Shown here: positions 18,036-26,289 of the stretch, in pieces | Position numbering within the stretch: the stretch's first letter is position 1 | How the letters are laid out: each line of letters begins with the position of its first letter | Assembly (NCBI GenBank): GCA_018334075.1 | Contig: JAGXSC010000009.1 | Coordinates: 1 to 48,466, forward strand | Source of the DNA: Actinomycetota bacterium | GTDB lineage: Bacteria; Actinomycetota; Coriobacteriia; Anaerosomatales; UBA912 | Length of the DNA: 48,466 bases | Direction of reading: 5' to 3' | Notes under the pieces: generated by a model | Seen by the model: the letters and a program-made list of their open reading frames with translations, nothing else | Told to the model about the DNA's origin: nothing | Database searches by the model: none | Program-made: the position numbers and the translations under genes

Positions 18036-18779
18036 ATGCCTCCCCGGGTAGTGGTAATTGGGCTGGCCAGCGACTATGGCTGTCAGGTGCAGATAACGAA
18101 TACGGAAGACCACCTGCTCGACGTGCTAGGCACGATAGATCTCTCATACTGGCAGCTTGCGCTCTCCGGACACCTCCCGAAAGAGTATGACATCGCAATA
18201 ATCGAAGGCTCGGTTACAACAGGCGACCATGCGGAGCTGCTCAAAAGTATCCGGACAACGGCACCAACAGTAATCGCGATCGGCGCATGCGCCGTTAGCG
18301 GAGGGATTCCCGGAATCGCCTGCCAAGGCGTTCACGAGGATCACCTTGCCCGCGTTTATGACGGCGCGAAAGTGCCCGCCGGGTCCGGGGGCCTCTTTCC
18401 GGCGCCGGTCAGCTCCGTGATAAATATCGACTACCAGGTTCCCGGCTGCCCCATTCAGCCAGACGAGTTCATCGCCGTTTTGCAGCGCGCCATGATGGGT
18501 CTGGCCAATCGTCCCCCGCGCGAGCCGCTATGCGCTCAATGTAAGATCTCCGAGAACGCATGCTTCTTTGAGAACGGGTCCGCTTGTCTCGGCCTGGTCA
18601 CGCGGACAGGGTGTGGGGCTCTTTGTGTGTCACTGGGTAAACCATGCGCCGGCTGCCGAGGAATAGCCGATGACGCCAACCTTGCGGCTGCCCGTGAAGT
18701 TTTCTCGGCAAACGGAATCAACTCCAACACGCTCGATAGCATGCTTGCCCTGTACAACTCGGCTTCGGAGAGCAGATGA
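18036..18779 (+). CDS. hydD: Group 3b [NiFe] hydrogenase small (delta) subunit (HyhS/HydD-like)
   Basis: A 247-residue small subunit carrying the Fe-S wire. Seen: EGSVTTGDHAELL, GACAVSGGIPG, PGCPIQPDEF, and a C-terminal cysteine array (CAQCKISENACFF, SACLGLVTRTGCGALC, KPCAGCRG) for medial and distal clusters. The proximal CxGC motif, normally near residue 13, reads SDYGC: Asp13 replaces the first cysteine, confirmed by the GAC codon. No signal peptide, so the enzyme is cytoplasmic. It overlaps the large-subunit gene by 4 nt (ATGA). Confidence 0.87.
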   Translation: MPPRVVVIGLASDYGCQVQITNTEDHLLDVLGTIDLSYWQLALSGHLPKEYDIAIIEGSVTTGDHAELLKSIRTTAPTVIAIGACAVSGGIPGIACQGVHEDHLARVYDGAKVPAGSGGLFPAPVSSVINIDYQVPGCPIQPDEFIAVLQRAMMGLANRPPREPLCAQCKISENACFFENGSACLGLVTRTGCGALCVSLGKPCAGCRGIADDANLAAAREVFSANGINSNTLDSMLALYNSASESR

Positions 18780-20038
18780 GCACAGTTCGCGTCGAACACG
18801 TAGCGCGCATCGAGGGCCATGGAACCATCTCCCTCGATGTCGAAAATGGCGAAGTGCGTGAACTTCGGATGGATGTCATCGAGCCGGCCAGGTTTTTCGA
18901 GTCGATGATCGTCGGGCGACGCTACGATGAGGTGCCGTTGATCACCAGCCGAATCTGCGGCATCTGCTCCCCCAACCACGCCATAACAAGCATCAAATCG
19001 ATCGAGGCGGCGCTGGGTATCGAAGTTAGCGAGCGTACGCGTTTGCTGCGCCAACTGCTCGTGTACGGCTCATTCCTGCAAAACCACGCGACTCACTTAT
19101 ACCTGCTCGCGGCACCCGACTACGTCGGGCTGCCAAGCATTTTCCCACTCGCGGCCACACAGCCAGACGTTGTGCAGCGTGCGCTTCGCCTCAAAAAACT
19201 CGGCAACGACCTCACCACGCTCATTGGCGGCAGGCAGGTGCATCCGATTACCGCCACGCTCGGCGGATTCACTGCCGAGCCCTCCAAGCACGACCTGGAG
19301 GCAATCGCCGAGCGTCTGCGTGAAGCAGGCCGCGACGCGGCGGACACGATTGAGCTGGTGGCAAGCTTCGACGTGCCCGCATTCGCAAGTTCGGGCGAGA
19401 TGCTGGCTCTTGTGGCCGATGACACTTACGCGATATACGATGGAGAAGTCGGCGCACTTGACGCCGGCTGGCGCAAGCCTATCTCCAGCTATCGCGAGTT
19501 CATCGACGAGGCGACGCACCCTCACAGCAACGCGAAGCACGCGACCGTCGATGGGCGCCCGTTCATGGTCGGAGCGCTCGCGAGAGTGAATCTTTCATGG
19601 CGCCACCTTACCTCGGCCGCTCAGACCGTAGCCGTGAAATCAGGCTTCAAGCATATGTCGAGGAACACCTTCCATAACAACTTGTGCCAAGCCATCGAGC
19701 TGCTCGACGCGGCTCAGCGCTGCGCCCACCTTTGCGAAGCGCTCATCGAGGACACCGGCTCGAGCCTGCCGATGGCTTTTGATGTTCGCGCAGGCTGTGG
19801 GCATGCCGCCACCGAAGCGCCTCGAGGCACGCTCTACCACACCATCGCCATCGACAAAAACGGCCTTGCCGAATCAGGAAACGTCATCACTCCTACCGCT
19901 CAAAACCTGGCGAATCTGGAGGCGGACATGAGAGCTTTCGCTCCCACGATAGCTCACATGCCCGAACCTGAGTTCCTTCTAAGGATTGAGCAGCTCGTCC
20001 GGGCATATGACCCATGCATGTCTTGCGCCGTCCACTGA
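18776..20038 (+). CDS. hydA: Group 3b [NiFe] hydrogenase large (alpha) subunit (HyhL/HydA-like)
   Basis: A 420-residue catalytic subunit with both NiFe ligand motifs: SRICGICSPNHA near residue 60 (L1) and DPCMSCAVH at the extreme C-terminus (L2). Only two residues and a histidine follow the last cysteine, close to a typical processed end, so the maturation-protease tail is very short (AVH), as in other group 3 enzymes that end near the motif. Both L2 ligands are cysteine, not selenocysteine. It should reversibly couple H2 oxidation to NAD(P)+ reduction, with possible polysulfide reductase activity known for sulfhydrogenases. Its stop is 1 nt from the convergent Fe-S protein gene. Confidence 0.92.
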   Translation: MSTVRVEHVARIEGHGTISLDVENGEVRELRMDVIEPARFFESMIVGRRYDEVPLITSRICGICSPNHAITSIKSIEAALGIEVSERTRLLRQLLVYGSFLQNHATHLYLLAAPDYVGLPSIFPLAATQPDVVQRALRLKKLGNDLTTLIGGRQVHPITATLGGFTAEPSKHDLEAIAERLREAGRDAADTIELVASFDVPAFASSGEMLALVADDTYAIYDGEVGALDAGWRKPISSYREFIDEATHPHSNAKHATVDGRPFMVGALARVNLSWRHLTSAAQTVAVKSGFKHMSRNTFHNNLCQAIELLDAAQRCAHLCEALIEDTGSSLPMAFDVRAGCGHAATEAPRGTLYHTIAIDKNGLAESGNVITPTAQNLANLEADMRAFAPTIAHMPEPEFLLRIEQLVRAYDPCMSCAVH

Positions 20039-20039
20039 T

Positions 20040-21311
20040 TTAGCCACGCCCCTTCAGCGGCATTGCTTCAACGACTAGATCCATCACCGGAACAACCCGC
20101 ACTCCTAGATCGTGGAGATCGTTTAGCTCTGTGATCTGCAACCGGCAGTTCTCGCATGGGCATGCCAAAATCGATGCTTTTGTCGCTCGGATCTGGGCGA
20201 TTTTCTCGGCCCCGCTTTTAAGGCGCATGTTTTTGAACTCCTCCATGGCCGCAATCCCGCCGCCGCCGCCGCAACACCACTGCTTTTCGCGGTTTGGGGT
20301 CATGTCGACGAAATCCTTCGCGATAGCGGAAACTATATCGCGCGGCTGTTCGAAAATGCCTCCGTTGCGACCTATCTGACAAGGGTCGTGATATGTGACC
20401 CGCTCTGTGATCTCGTCCCTATCAACAGTGATAAGCCCTTCCTTTATGTAACGATCGATGACCTCAAGAATGTGCGTGATCTTGAATGGCATCTTCTGCC
20501 TAGACCATGCCTCGTAAAACATTTCGGCTACGCGGTAAGCGTGTCCGCACTCGGTGATAACCACTTCCTTGACGCCTAGACGCAAGGCCTCGTCCATAAA
20601 GCGCTTGGCGATAAGGCGCGCCTTTTCCGGATCGCCGAAGAAGTAGCCATAGTTCGCCGATTCAAAGAACGACAGCGTCCAGCTTGCTTTCGCCTCATTG
20701 AAAATGACCGCGGCGGGCAGAATCGAGTGCGTGCCAGCCAAGGCGACGTAGAGCATGTCGGCACCTTCGCGATCCACCGGAATCTCCGCCTCAGGGTTTC
20801 CGGTCAATCGGCGAACCTCCGCCTCGATGTCCTTGAAACCCTCGATGATTCCATCTCTAAACATCTCGGCATTGTCGCCCTTGAAAAGCGCGGCATCGGC
20901 GAGTTGCCCGAGCATCTCATGACCGCGGCCCGCGGCGATCAATATCGCCTTTGCGGCCGAGATCACCCACTGGGTGTCTATCGAGAACGGGCAATAGTAC
21001 ATACAGCGCCGGCATCCGGTGCATGTGTAAGTTGCCTCGTAAAGCTCGTCAAGGAGTGATTCACTCGGATCGCGCGCTTCGTAAAGCGAAGGCATGAACT
21101 CTCCGGATTTGGTGAAGTACTTGCGGTATATCTCGCGGACCAGCTCCGCGCGCCGCGCCGGCAGGTACTTCAAATCGCCGGTGGCGGAGTACTGATGGCA
21201 CGCATCTTTGCAAACCGCGCATCGCACACAAATATCCAAATACTGCTTGAGCTGCCGATTCATCCTTTTGTCAAGCACGCCGATGATCGTTGATATCTGC
21301 TGTTTGTCCAT
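20040..21311 (-). CDS. DsrK/HdrD-like Fe-S oxidoreductase
   Basis: A 423-residue cytoplasmic Fe-S protein. The N-terminal third has two [4Fe-4S] motifs: CVRCAVCKDACHQ near residue 28 and CTGCRRCMYYCPF near 97. The C-terminal part has one cysteine-rich CCG domain, HDPCQIG, then CCGGGGG 34 residues later, then CPCENC, which is the C-x(31-39)-CC-x(35+)-CxxC layout that holds the noncubane cluster in HdrB/HdrD/DsrK. This fits a menaquinol- or thiol-linked electron carrier that pairs with a membrane heme-b subunit, encoded 3 bp upstream. Last gene of a five-gene operon with ArsR, DsrE2 and TusA. Confidence 0.85.
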   Translation of the reverse strand: MDKQQISTIIGVLDKRMNRQLKQYLDICVRCAVCKDACHQYSATGDLKYLPARRAELVREIYRKYFTKSGEFMPSLYEARDPSESLLDELYEATYTCTGCRRCMYYCPFSIDTQWVISAAKAILIAAGRGHEMLGQLADAALFKGDNAEMFRDGIIEGFKDIEAEVRRLTGNPEAEIPVDREGADMLYVALAGTHSILPAAVIFNEAKASWTLSFFESANYGYFFGDPEKARLIAKRFMDEALRLGVKEVVITECGHAYRVAEMFYEAWSRQKMPFKITHILEVIDRYIKEGLITVDRDEITERVTYHDPCQIGRNGGIFEQPRDIVSAIAKDFVDMTPNREKQWCCGGGGGIAAMEEFKNMRLKSGAEKIAQIRATKASILACPCENCRLQITELNDLHDLGVRVVPVMDLVVEAMPLKGRG

Positions 21312-21314
21312 AGA

Positions 21315-22037
21315 TTACTCAGAGCTCCGCACGAGGTTAGTGGCAAATGCCCCGATGGCATGAGTCAACTTACTAAACGGGAAGTACATCAGGAAGAGTG
21401 AAACGAAGAACATGTGCCCGTTTAGCGACCACTTTTCATCGGAGTTGGCCAGCTCAGGCGGAAATGTCGGCTGAAAGCGCAGGACCGACTGGAACCACTC
21501 CATATACACCGAAGACGGCACATCGCCGAGAAAACGCATATGGTTGCCCATGATGATGATGCCCAGGAGCAGGGCCAGCAACAGATAGTCCTCCGGAGTT
21601 GAAAGCATACGATACGGTCCGAAGGTTCGCCGCGCGATCCAGTAGAGAACCGCGATCATCATGATGCCGCCCGCGATACTTCCAGCCCACGCCGCAAATA
21701 CGGCCATGCCCTCGTCACCGATCAATGCGACAAGGGGGGTGAACTCGTGTACAAGGCGCAGATGCCCAAAAAATCCCGCGAGTGCCGCGACATGAAACGC
21801 CATCGCCACGAACATAAGCCTCGGCTCGATCTCGAAGCTCTGCGGGGCCGCGAAAGTGTCCTTCAGCAGCTTGAAAAAGCGTCCGCCCCGTGTAGCCGGC
21901 TTGGGAAACATCCCCAGCCGCACAGGAGAAGCTGGGGTACGACTCCACTGCCAGACTCGCCAAGCCATGCCGATGACAAAGACAGCGATACCGACGTAAA
22001 CCATCAGGCCGGAGATGATAAAAGAGGTGATGTCCAT
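21315..22037 (-). CDS. DsrM/HdrE/NarI-like membrane cytochrome b subunit
   Basis: A 240-residue membrane protein with about five or six hydrophobic helices: residues 5-25, 60-95, 105-125, 145-165 and near the end. Histidines that could ligate heme b lie in AFHVAALAGFFGHLRLVHEF and MGNHMRFLGD. The best start is the ATG at 22037 (MDITSF), preceded by AGGACCGAG and 7 nt after TusA; a longer frame would run into tusA. It should anchor the DsrK-like partner and exchange electrons with menaquinone, as in DsrMK. Confidence 0.78.
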   Translation of the reverse strand: MDITSFIISGLMVYVGIAVFVIGMAWRVWQWSRTPASPVRLGMFPKPATRGGRFFKLLKDTFAAPQSFEIEPRLMFVAMAFHVAALAGFFGHLRLVHEFTPLVALIGDEGMAVFAAWAGSIAGGIMMIAVLYWIARRTFGPYRMLSTPEDYLLLALLLGIIIMGNHMRFLGDVPSSVYMEWFQSVLRFQPTFPPELANSDEKWSLNGHMFFVSLFLMYFPFSKLTHAIGAFATNLVRSSE

Positions 22038-22044
22038 CTCGGTC

Positions 22045-22284
22045 CTACTTAGTGCGCCTGACAAGGAACACGTATTCGCTGCCGATTTTTTCGGCTTGCA
22101 AGACTTCGTGTCCCGTTGATTTAGCCCAAGCCGTGATGTCCGGAATCGATCCGGCATCCGTGGCCGTCGCCTTCAAGACGCCGCCTACCGGGACCGATCC
22201 GATCTGCTGTGAGACTTTAACCATAGGCATAGGGCAAAGCAGTCCTCGAAGGTCAAGATCAATACCAGGGGTAATGTCGCTCAT
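22045..22284 (-). CDS. tusA: TusA-family sulfur carrier
   Basis: A 79-residue sulfur-carrier protein. The motif LLCPMPMVKV places the persulfide-carrying cysteine at residue 17, and the remainder follows the TusA fold (KATATDAGSIPDITAWA, then HEVLQAEKIG). RBS AAAGGAGC precedes the ATG. In sulfur-oxidising and dissimilatory systems TusA passes sulfane sulfur between DsrE-type proteins and a catalytic enzyme. It lies downstream of a DsrE2 gene and upstream of the DsrMK-like pair. Confidence 0.9.
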   Translation of the reverse strand: MSDITPGIDLDLRGLLCPMPMVKVSQQIGSVPVGGVLKATATDAGSIPDITAWAKSTGHEVLQAEKIGSEYVFLVRRTK

Positions 22285-22302
22285 TTATTGCTCCTTTCGG
22301 AT

Positions 22303-22335
22303 GAGATCCGCTCTTGATTGGTGTCGCGGATCCTC
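22303..22335 (-). other. Stem-loop in the dsrE2-tusA gap
   Basis: GAGATCCGC (22303-22311) pairs with GCGGATCCTC (22326-22335), with one bulged base, around a 14-nt loop. It fills most of the 56-nt gap between dsrE2 and tusA. No U-tract follows it, so it is more likely an mRNA processing or stability element than a terminator. Confidence 0.35.
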
Positions 22336-22340
22336 GGTTA

Positions 22341-22877
22341 CTAAATGAAGAACTGAATCTGAGACTCTCCCGCCTCCGCTAGCATGAAGCCCACGCCGAC
22401 CGGCTCCTGGACGCCTTCAATGAAGGTATCCCGGGGAATCTCCATAACATCCATGGACATCTGGCAGCCATACATTCGTACGCCGAGCTGTACCGCCAGA
22501 TCGCGCAGCTCAGGAAGGGTTGCGACGTTATGCGCTCCCATCATCTTCCCGAACATCCAGCGCCCAAGTCCACCGAAACTGAACTTGGAAGGGTTAGCTT
22601 TTTCAACGCCGCCGCCATACATCAAGCCGAGCATCTTGCCAAAAAGCGTCTTGCCATGCTTCGCCTCAGCGCGCTTGATTGCGCGCAATCCCCAAAAAGT
22701 AAAAAACATGACGACGTTGTAACCCATCGCCGCCGCACCGTTCGCGATGATGAATGCACCGAACACTCTGTCCATGTCGCCACTCATCACCACCAGTGTG
22801 ATTTTTTTCGGCTTGTCCGGCTCCTTTTCGGCAAGCGCACTGACTTGCTCGAGAGCGGTGTCGATCTCTTTGTTCAT
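22341..22877 (-). CDS. dsrE2: DsrE2-type sulfurtransferase-like protein (DsrE/F/H family)
   Basis: A 178-residue protein of the DsrE/DsrF/DrsH-like family. The N-terminal part KKITLVVMSGDMDRVFGAFIIANGAAAMG is the typical start of the fold, followed by a hydrophobic stretch VVMFFTFWGLRAIKR, which gives the DsrE2A class a possible membrane contact. The conserved cysteine lies in VRMYGCQMSMDVM near residue 138. The start overlaps the ArsR stop by 4 nt. DsrE2 proteins hand sulfur to TusA, encoded next. Confidence 0.87.
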   Translation of the reverse strand: MNKEIDTALEQVSALAEKEPDKPKKITLVVMSGDMDRVFGAFIIANGAAAMGYNVVMFFTFWGLRAIKRAEAKHGKTLFGKMLGLMYGGGVEKANPSKFSFGGLGRWMFGKMMGAHNVATLPELRDLAVQLGVRMYGCQMSMDVMEIPRDTFIEGVQEPVGVGFMLAEAGESQIQFFI

Positions 22878-23206
22878 CTGCCTTCCTCTCCTGGGTAGTC
22901 AACACTTTGCTTGCGATCGTTCATCGACTCGCTCAAAACCTCCGTGATCAAATCGAACGCCTGGATCAACTTTGGATTCGAAAGCGAATAGAGCATTTTG
23001 GTCCCCTCGCCGCGAAACTTCACGACTCCGTGTGCGCGCATACGCGCAAGATGCTGAGAAAGATTTGTTTGAGAAATACCGGTGCGCTTGGCTATTTCGG
23101 TGACCGAGGCCTCGCCATCGCGCAAAACACCCATGATCATCTGGCGCTTTGCGTTGGCAAGCGTCTTACACAGCTCGGAGTGCAAAAGAAAAAACTCTCT
23201 GTCCAC
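22874..23206 (-). CDS. ArsR-family transcriptional regulator
   Basis: A 110-residue winged-helix repressor: HSELCKTLANAKRQMIMGVL, then the recognition helix TGISQTNLSQHLARMRAHGVV and the wing FRGEGTKMLYSLS. It has one N-terminal cysteine (LCKTL) and no metal-type CxC pair in the recognition helix, so redox or persulfide sensing (SqrR/BigR-like) is possible but unproven as those use two cysteines. I chose the GTG at 23206 because GGAGG lies 4 nt before it; an ATG at 23245 gives 13 extra residues and has no clear RBS. Heads the sulfur operon and likely autoregulates it. Confidence 0.82.
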   Translation of the reverse strand: MDREFFLLHSELCKTLANAKRQMIMGVLRDGEASVTEIAKRTGISQTNLSQHLARMRAHGVVKFRGEGTKMLYSLSNPKLIQAFDLITEVLSESMNDRKQSVDYPGEEGR

Positions 23207-23259
23207 GTTTCCTCCATCGGAGTCGTGAAGTGAAACTTCAGTCATCGGCAATAACTATA

Positions 23260-23281
23260 TGCAAATATTATTATATTAGCA
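23260..23281. promoter_or_regulatory. AT-rich inverted repeat, likely ArsR operator
   Basis: TGCAAATAT (23260-23268) and ATATTAGCA (23273-23281) pair at 8 of 9 positions around a 4-nt spacer, 54-75 bp upstream of the arsR GTG. Position and form fit an autoregulatory ArsR site. The rest of the 268-bp gap to 23474 holds no gene that I can support. Confidence 0.5.
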
Positions 23282-23474
23282 AGTTTGCAGCAAAAGAATT
23301 TTCAAAACCCCAAAATTGAGTGCCTGGGGCCCACAAACACGGTGTTCGAAGCTGGTTGCCCACTCCCCGCGCATGGAGTAGAGTCCTTGCTGAGACGGAA
23401 TCACCCTGCGCTCTGTAACAAAAACTTGCCCGAGTCTTACGCGTGCTGTTGTCGGAATCTGCCCCAACTTTTGG

Positions 23475-23912
23475 ATGAAGAAAGTGCGAGCCAGAGTATC
23501 GATTCATATAAAGCGCGATCCCGCGAGTGTGTTTGCCAGAGTGGCCGATTTCGCCTCTCATAACTCATGGCGGCCGGAAGTCCTTTTCACAAAGACCTCG
23601 CCAGGAGCTTTGCAGCCCGGATCAACCATATTCCAGCGTGTGTCGCTGTATGGCCGAGAATTCGAAATTGAGCTCGAGATCACCGAAATGACCGCTCCCG
23701 AACGAGTGGCGCTTCGCGCGCGCGACCCCCACCGCGGCAAAGGCAGCTTCTCTCTGAGACCGGATGCGGGGGGCACCCGCCTGAGCGTAACAGCCGCCGT
23801 TGAGCTTGACGGTATAGCGGAGCTAGGCGAGGGCCGTATCCTAGAGAAAGTCGAAGAACATGCTCGCCAAAGTCTTTTGCGACTGAAAAGGCAGCTGGAG
23901 GCAGAGCAGTGA
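23475..23912 (+). CDS. SRPBCC-family (polyketide cyclase/START-like) protein
   Basis: A 145-residue protein with the usual SRPBCC start: a first strand (VRARVSIHIKRDPASVFARVADF), ASHNSWRPEV, and a C-terminal helix (EKVEEHARQSLLRLKRQLE) that closes the ligand cavity. The family binds small hydrophobic ligands; no substrate is evident. The RBS is weak. It is divergent from the ArsR operon and stands alone, with a 126-bp gap before the next gene. Confidence 0.7.
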   Translation: MKKVRARVSIHIKRDPASVFARVADFASHNSWRPEVLFTKTSPGALQPGSTIFQRVSLYGREFEIELEITEMTAPERVALRARDPHRGKGSFSLRPDAGGTRLSVTAAVELDGIAELGEGRILEKVEEHARQSLLRLKRQLEAEQ

Positions 23913-24038
23913 GGCTATCGGACTTTCCTTCTTCCGTTATAATACTGCCCGCTGATACCGAAGCAGCTTTTGAGGAAAACTCTAGCTGCTTCTGAGGCGT
24001 CCAATATATGGACGCACTGAAACGAAGGGAGGGCTTAA

Positions 24039-24455
24039 ATGCCCGCACAGATCATGGCACTCGCTTTCGCACTCATGTTCGCTTTGATACTGGTGGCTTG
24101 TTCCGCAGCCGGGACATCCACCCCGACCACCCCACCGCAACCCGACGGGGGCTCGATCAACGCCGGCAGCGAACTTGCTCCGGGTCTCTTTGAAATGGAA
24201 GGCGGAACAGTAAAAGCGATCGGGACGCTCGAATGGGTCGACCTGGAAGGCGGTTTTTGGGCACTGGTCGATAATTCGGCCGCAGGTGGCGAGAGCGGAT
24301 CGACCATCGCAGTCATCGCAAACGGCGACGAACTTGACTCTGAGCTCAGCCAGCTCGAAGGACAAAGGGTCAGCGTGATTGGTAAGCGCTTCGAGGGTGT
24401 TTCCATCAGGATGGCCGGACCCGAAATCGTAGTCGAGACTGTGGAAAAGCTTTAG
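24039..24455 (+). CDS. Small predicted lipoprotein with OB-like domain
   Basis: A 138-residue protein with a signal peptide of about 20 residues ending in the lipobox LVAC, then a Thr/Pro/Gly-rich linker. The C-terminal 90 residues (GTVKAIGTLEWVDLEGGFWALVD, LEGQRVSVIGKRFEG) resemble a small beta-barrel (OB-like) domain seen in short secreted proteins. GAAGGGAGGG lies before the ATG. No homolog recognised; anchored outside the cell and of unknown role. Confidence 0.6.
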   Translation: MPAQIMALAFALMFALILVACSAAGTSTPTTPPQPDGGSINAGSELAPGLFEMEGGTVKAIGTLEWVDLEGGFWALVDNSAAGGESGSTIAVIANGDELDSELSQLEGQRVSVIGKRFEGVSIRMAGPEIVVETVEKL

Positions 24456-24489
24456 GACACTGCCAGAATTCAGCTTAGGAGGGGTAAGC

Positions 24490-25302
24490 ATGAAGGTGGC
24501 CGGTAAAGCAGTTGTTGTGACCGGTGGCGGAAACGGCATCGGTCGCGAGTTGGCGTTTGACCTTCTTGGCCGTGGAGCAAGTGTAGCCGCGGTCGATATC
24601 AGCGAGGCAGGACTGCAGGAGACAGCCAGCCTCGCTGCTGAGCGCAAAGATAAACTCTCGACCCATCTAATCGATATCACCAGCCGCGATGCGGTCGAAT
24701 CGCTGCCCTCGGCGGTGATTGAGGCTCACGGCAAAGTGGACGGGCTAATCAACTGCGCCGGGATCATCCAGCCTTTCGTGAAGCTCAACGAGCTTGAGTA
24801 TGAGGCGATAGAGCGCGTCATGAACGTCAACTTTTGGGGCCTGCTGTATATGACGAAGACGTTCTTGCCCTACCTGATGGACCGCCCGTCTGCACACATA
24901 GTAAACATTTCGAGCATGGGCGGGTTTCTGCCAGTTCCAGGGCAGACAGTGTATGGTGCCTCGAAAGCGGCCGTTAAGTTGCTGACCGAAGGGCTGCACT
25001 CTGAGCTTAGGGAAACCAGCGTGCGGGTAACTATCGCGTTTCCCGGAGCGACCGCAACTAACATATCAAGCAACTCAGGCGTCGACTTTTCAGCATCAGC
25101 AGGCTCAAACCAGAAAGCGCCAAAAATTAAAACGACAGAAGCGTCAGAGGCGGCCCGGATCATTATCGACGCGATGGAGCGGGACGCCTATCGCGTCTTG
25201 GTCGGGCAAGATTCGAAGATGATGGACTGGCTCTGCCGGCTCATGCCGGAACGAGCAGCAGCCATCATATACAAGCAGATGAGAAGTCTGCTTCCGGGGT
25301 AG
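24490..25302 (+). CDS. Short-chain dehydrogenase/reductase
   Basis: A 270-residue classical SDR. Seen: NAD(P) motif TGGGNGIG (residues 11-18), Asp near 36 (VDIS) suggesting NAD(H) preference, INCAG near 88, catalytic Ser in VNISSMGG and the YGASK active-site pair near 156. RBS TTAGGAGGGG precedes the ATG. Substrate unknown; the family covers many alcohols and ketones. Ends 12 bp from the convergent antiporter gene. Confidence 0.9.
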   Translation: MKVAGKAVVVTGGGNGIGRELAFDLLGRGASVAAVDISEAGLQETASLAAERKDKLSTHLIDITSRDAVESLPSAVIEAHGKVDGLINCAGIIQPFVKLNELEYEAIERVMNVNFWGLLYMTKTFLPYLMDRPSAHIVNISSMGGFLPVPGQTVYGASKAAVKLLTEGLHSELRETSVRVTIAFPGATATNISSNSGVDFSASAGSNQKAPKIKTTEASEAARIIIDAMERDAYRVLVGQDSKMMDWLCRLMPERAAAIIYKQMRSLLPG

Positions 25303-25314
25303 AATGCAGGCCGA

Positions 25315-26244
25315 TCAGGCCGGGCTTATCTGGATAATGGCGACCAGATAGGCTATGTACACGGCCATCAGTAAGACTCCTCTTCCACGGCCTATGAAAC
25401 CGCCGCGTCCCGGATAGCTGAGGGCCACCACAGCCAACCCAAAGGCCAGAATCAGCGCCGCCGAGGCGAATCCGATAGTTATTGGGTAAATTATAGCGGC
25501 GATACCGATGACCCATAGGCCGTTGAATATGTTACTGCCAAGAATGGTCCCAAGACCGACCTCGTCGTGTCCGCGTAGCTTCGATATGATCACCGTCGCC
25601 AATTCAGGCGTACCCGTGCCAAGGGCCACAACAGTGGCAGAAACTATGAACTTGTCTACTCCCAGGTTCGTGGCGATACCTTCCGCACTTGTGACAATAA
25701 AGTTCCCAGCAGCGATAAGAAAACCGAGGCCGACGATGCCAGATAGGATCGCCAGCCCGCTTCGGTGCTCCCCGAGCACCTCTCCGGCAGCACTGCGTTC
25801 CTTCCTGACCTCTATGATTACCTTGAAAAGCCACATAAAAAAGATCAGAAGCATTATCACGCCGTCGATCCTCGACAACTCGCCATCGATGAAAAGAAGG
25901 CCTGTAGCCACAGGAGCCAGCAGTGCCATGGTAAAGTCCCGCCTGATGCTTTGCCGAGAGGCCTGGATCCCAGAGATCACAAGTGCAAGTGCAAGGATGA
26001 GAGCGACATTGACGACATTGCTGCCAAGGGCGTCCCCGAGCACAATTTCGGGCTTTTCGGCCCGAGCCGAGGTTATTCCGACGAAAAATTCAGGACTCGA
26101 AGTAGCAAACGCCGCTACTGTGGCCCCTATAATGCCGGGAGAAACCCTGGCCCACTCAGCGATGCCAACAGCGCCGCGAATAAACAGCTCGCCACCAATA
26201 CCGGCAAACAAAACTCCCAAAAGCAACAGCAAATAGTCGTTCAT
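25315..26244 (-). CDS. Calcium/sodium antiporter, CaCA family (YrbG-like)
   Basis: A 309-residue membrane protein with two Na/Ca-exchanger repeats, each with five helices. The conserved repeat signatures are ATVAAFATSSPEFFVGITSA near residue 45 and ATVVALGTGTPELATVIISK near 205, and GDALGSNVVNVALIL with GTILGSNIFNGLWV complete the ion site. Probably exports Ca2+ in exchange for Na+. Single gene, divergent from the methyltransferase. Confidence 0.9.
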   Translation of the reverse strand: MNDYLLLLLGVLFAGIGGELFIRGAVGIAEWARVSPGIIGATVAAFATSSPEFFVGITSARAEKPEIVLGDALGSNVVNVALILALALVISGIQASRQSIRRDFTMALLAPVATGLLFIDGELSRIDGVIMLLIFFMWLFKVIIEVRKERSAAGEVLGEHRSGLAILSGIVGLGFLIAAGNFIVTSAEGIATNLGVDKFIVSATVVALGTGTPELATVIISKLRGHDEVGLGTILGSNIFNGLWVIGIAAIIYPITIGFASAALILAFGLAVVALSYPGRGGFIGRGRGVLLMAVYIAYLVAIIQISPA

Positions 26245-26271
26245 CGCTTTTCTGCTTCCCTTAGCCCCAAG

Positions 26272-26289
26272 CGCTAAAAATATTTAGCG
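26272..26289. promoter_or_regulatory. 18-bp palindrome upstream of the antiporter
   Basis: CGCTAAA (26272-26278) and TTTAGCG (26283-26289) are perfect arms around AATA, 28-45 bp upstream of the antiporter start. It is the clearest operator-like site in the 180-bp divergent gap. A second 8-bp repeat (26345-26352 with 26368-26375, one mismatch) lies nearer the methyltransferase. Regulator unknown. Confidence 0.4.

Noticed and set aside
22874-23251. ArsR start at 23251 (TTG) or 23245 (ATG)
   Set aside because: The GTG at 23206 has a clear GGAGG before it and gives the usual family length.
23339-23350. GGTGTTCGAAGC resembling a tRNA T-loop
   Set aside because: No acceptor, D or anticodon stem could be built around it.
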